Assembly: GCA_027596075.1 (NCBI GenBank) | Contig: JADGJC010000158.1 | Coordinates: 28,790-92,789 of the forward strand | From: Rhizophlyctis rosea | Taxonomy: Eukaryota; Chytridiomycota; Chytridiomycetes; Rhizophlyctidales; Rhizophlyctidaceae | Length of the DNA: 64,000 nt | Direction of reading: 5' to 3' | Part shown: positions 62,785 through 64,000 of the stretch, piece by piece | Numbering within the stretch: position 1 is the first letter of the stretch | Layout of the letters: each line of letters begins with the position of its first letter | Notes under the pieces: generated by a model | What the model saw: the letters and a program-made list of their open reading frames with translations, nothing else | Databases searched by the model: none | What the model was told of the DNA's origin: nothing | Translations under genes and position numbers: made by a program

Positions 62785-64000
62785 ATGGAGGCCTGATTCT
62801 AGTATTGTATTTATGTAATATGAAACGAATCTGATGATTGCTGGTACGGCGCGAGATTTGTCAACAAGGTCGCAAGTGCAATGGACAATGACAGGAACCA
62901 TAGGATCCTTCTGAGCCTATCAAGGTGTCAATAACCCACACGCAGACCTCCGGCGCAAAAGTGGTCAAGGCCTCGTTGAGCTGGTTGTCATGCATTTGGA
63001 AACGTGCGGCAGCCTTTTTGAGTGAAGTTCCCCACCCTCATACTTTCCTCCTCACTGAAGTCAGTTTGGGTGGTGTGCATATGCCTTGTCTCACATGGTA
63101 TCCAGCATTCATAACTCATCAAGAGGTCGTCATGTTCCAGTCAACTTGAAGATTTGGCTAATTGAGTGGATTTTTCTGGCCTAGCCCTGCTTGCAAAGGG
63201 AGCTAAATGTCCTGACTGTTCACAACTTCATGTTGATGGTGTTGTTGCTATGGGGCAACATCATAGTGCGGGGAGTTGAAGTGTTGGATCCAGCCCTTTT
63301 CCAAAAGCTTTTCAACCAAAAGCTACCAAATGTTCAACAGCTCTGAAGGACGGACCAGGTTGTTGAGACAAGCTTCTTCCAACATACGAAGGTGAGAAAC
63401 ATGTTCCCCTCCTTCATCGGCCTGACATGACAAGTACCCCAAGGAGCAAAAACCGGCCCAAATGCACAATGGAGCCTTGATCAGTTTGATTATCCCCCAA
63501 TGCCCTGACAATCTCAGGCATGGGCCTATGGATGGTTGCCGGGCAAGGACTCCATCATTACCCACCCAAAGTCTTTCATCTCAAAGTTCAACAATGAGTC
63601 TCCACCCAAGAACCTCTGGAACACACTTCCCAAAGGATTGCAACGACGCGTACCACGTGCCTAGATGGAGACAGTTTAGCAGGAGCTGTGCCACCGGCTA
63701 GCAATTTGTTCTCTGACCCTGGTCAAATATCACCGCATGATTGTAATTAATTCACCGCGTCCAATATGCAACATTGGACTTAGGATAGAGACGTTTGGAC
63801 TTTGTACTATAACCCGATCGCTAACAAGACTCCCCCTTGTCTCGACATCCAAATGGATATACAGAAGTCCACCTCTAGCCTTTGGCTCTTTTGTTAGTTC
63901 TCACTTAGTTTCGAATCGTTCCTGACTTAGTGTTCGGCCTTCGCTCACGCAACATAGGCCGTTCCACTTTTTTAGAGGTTCACTACCGTTTACTGTCACA
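62785..64000. other. Terminal stretch without recognised genes
   Basis: About 1.2 kb after the lysyl-tRNA synthetase. Several short open frames, up to 80 codons, occur on both strands, but none has a familiar motif or clear splice continuation. No tRNA arm sequence or simple repeat is seen. It may be the flank of a gene outside the window. Confidence 0.4.

Overview
The window looks like nuclear DNA of a zoosporic (early-diverging) fungus, most likely a chytrid. This is inferred from gene content, not from a database match. Almost every gene is broken by short GT-AG introns, many about 60 to 100 bases long. A secreted GH10 xylanase ends in a fungal-type CBM1. A dynein intermediate chain and a gamma-tubulin complex GCP4 point to a flagellated cell with microtubule machinery lost in yeasts. 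An MT-A70 enzyme of the MTA1 (DNA 6mA) type and an LRR/transmembrane/double-SH3 receptor also fit early-diverging fungi.

Layout: 1-10 kb holds the tail of a Gln/Met-rich protein, the MTA1-like methyltransferase, the xylanase, an Mgr3-like mitochondrial TPR protein and a REEP/HVA22-type ER membrane protein. 9.8-10.4 kb is a gene-free patch with a perfect hairpin, four copies of a GC-rich palindromic unit and a degenerate tRNA-like sequence. 10.6-19 kb has a cullin, the TFIIA large subunit and a UPF1-type helicase (HCS1/IGHMBP2). 19.9-28.8 kb has a duplicated YdcZ-type transporter, the LRR-SH3 receptor, dynein intermediate chain and a cytochrome b5-domain protein. 29.5-40.3 kb has a very long coiled-coil protein, RPB12, a doubtful small gene and a PPR protein. 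40.4-43.2 kb holds palindromic fold-back DNA and ASF1. 43.2-64 kb has an armadillo/SPRY protein, an ERT1/AcuK-type regulator, a mucin-like membrane protein, a nucleobase permease (NCS2), GCP4 and cytosolic lysyl-tRNA synthetase, then about 1.2 kb with no recognised gene.

Most genes are unrelated housekeeping functions in alternating divergent and convergent pairs, as is usual for a compact fungal genome; there is no operon or obvious secondary-metabolite cluster. The observations most worth following are the MTA1-like enzyme, the repeat plus tRNA-like patch near 10 kb, the fold-back cluster near 41 kb, the strong recurrence of the forkhead-like 9-mer GTAAACAAA in non-coding DNA, and the receptor with two cytoplasmic SH3 domains. 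Splice junctions were placed by eye from GT/AG signals, reading-frame continuity and family conservation; no RNA data or search was available.
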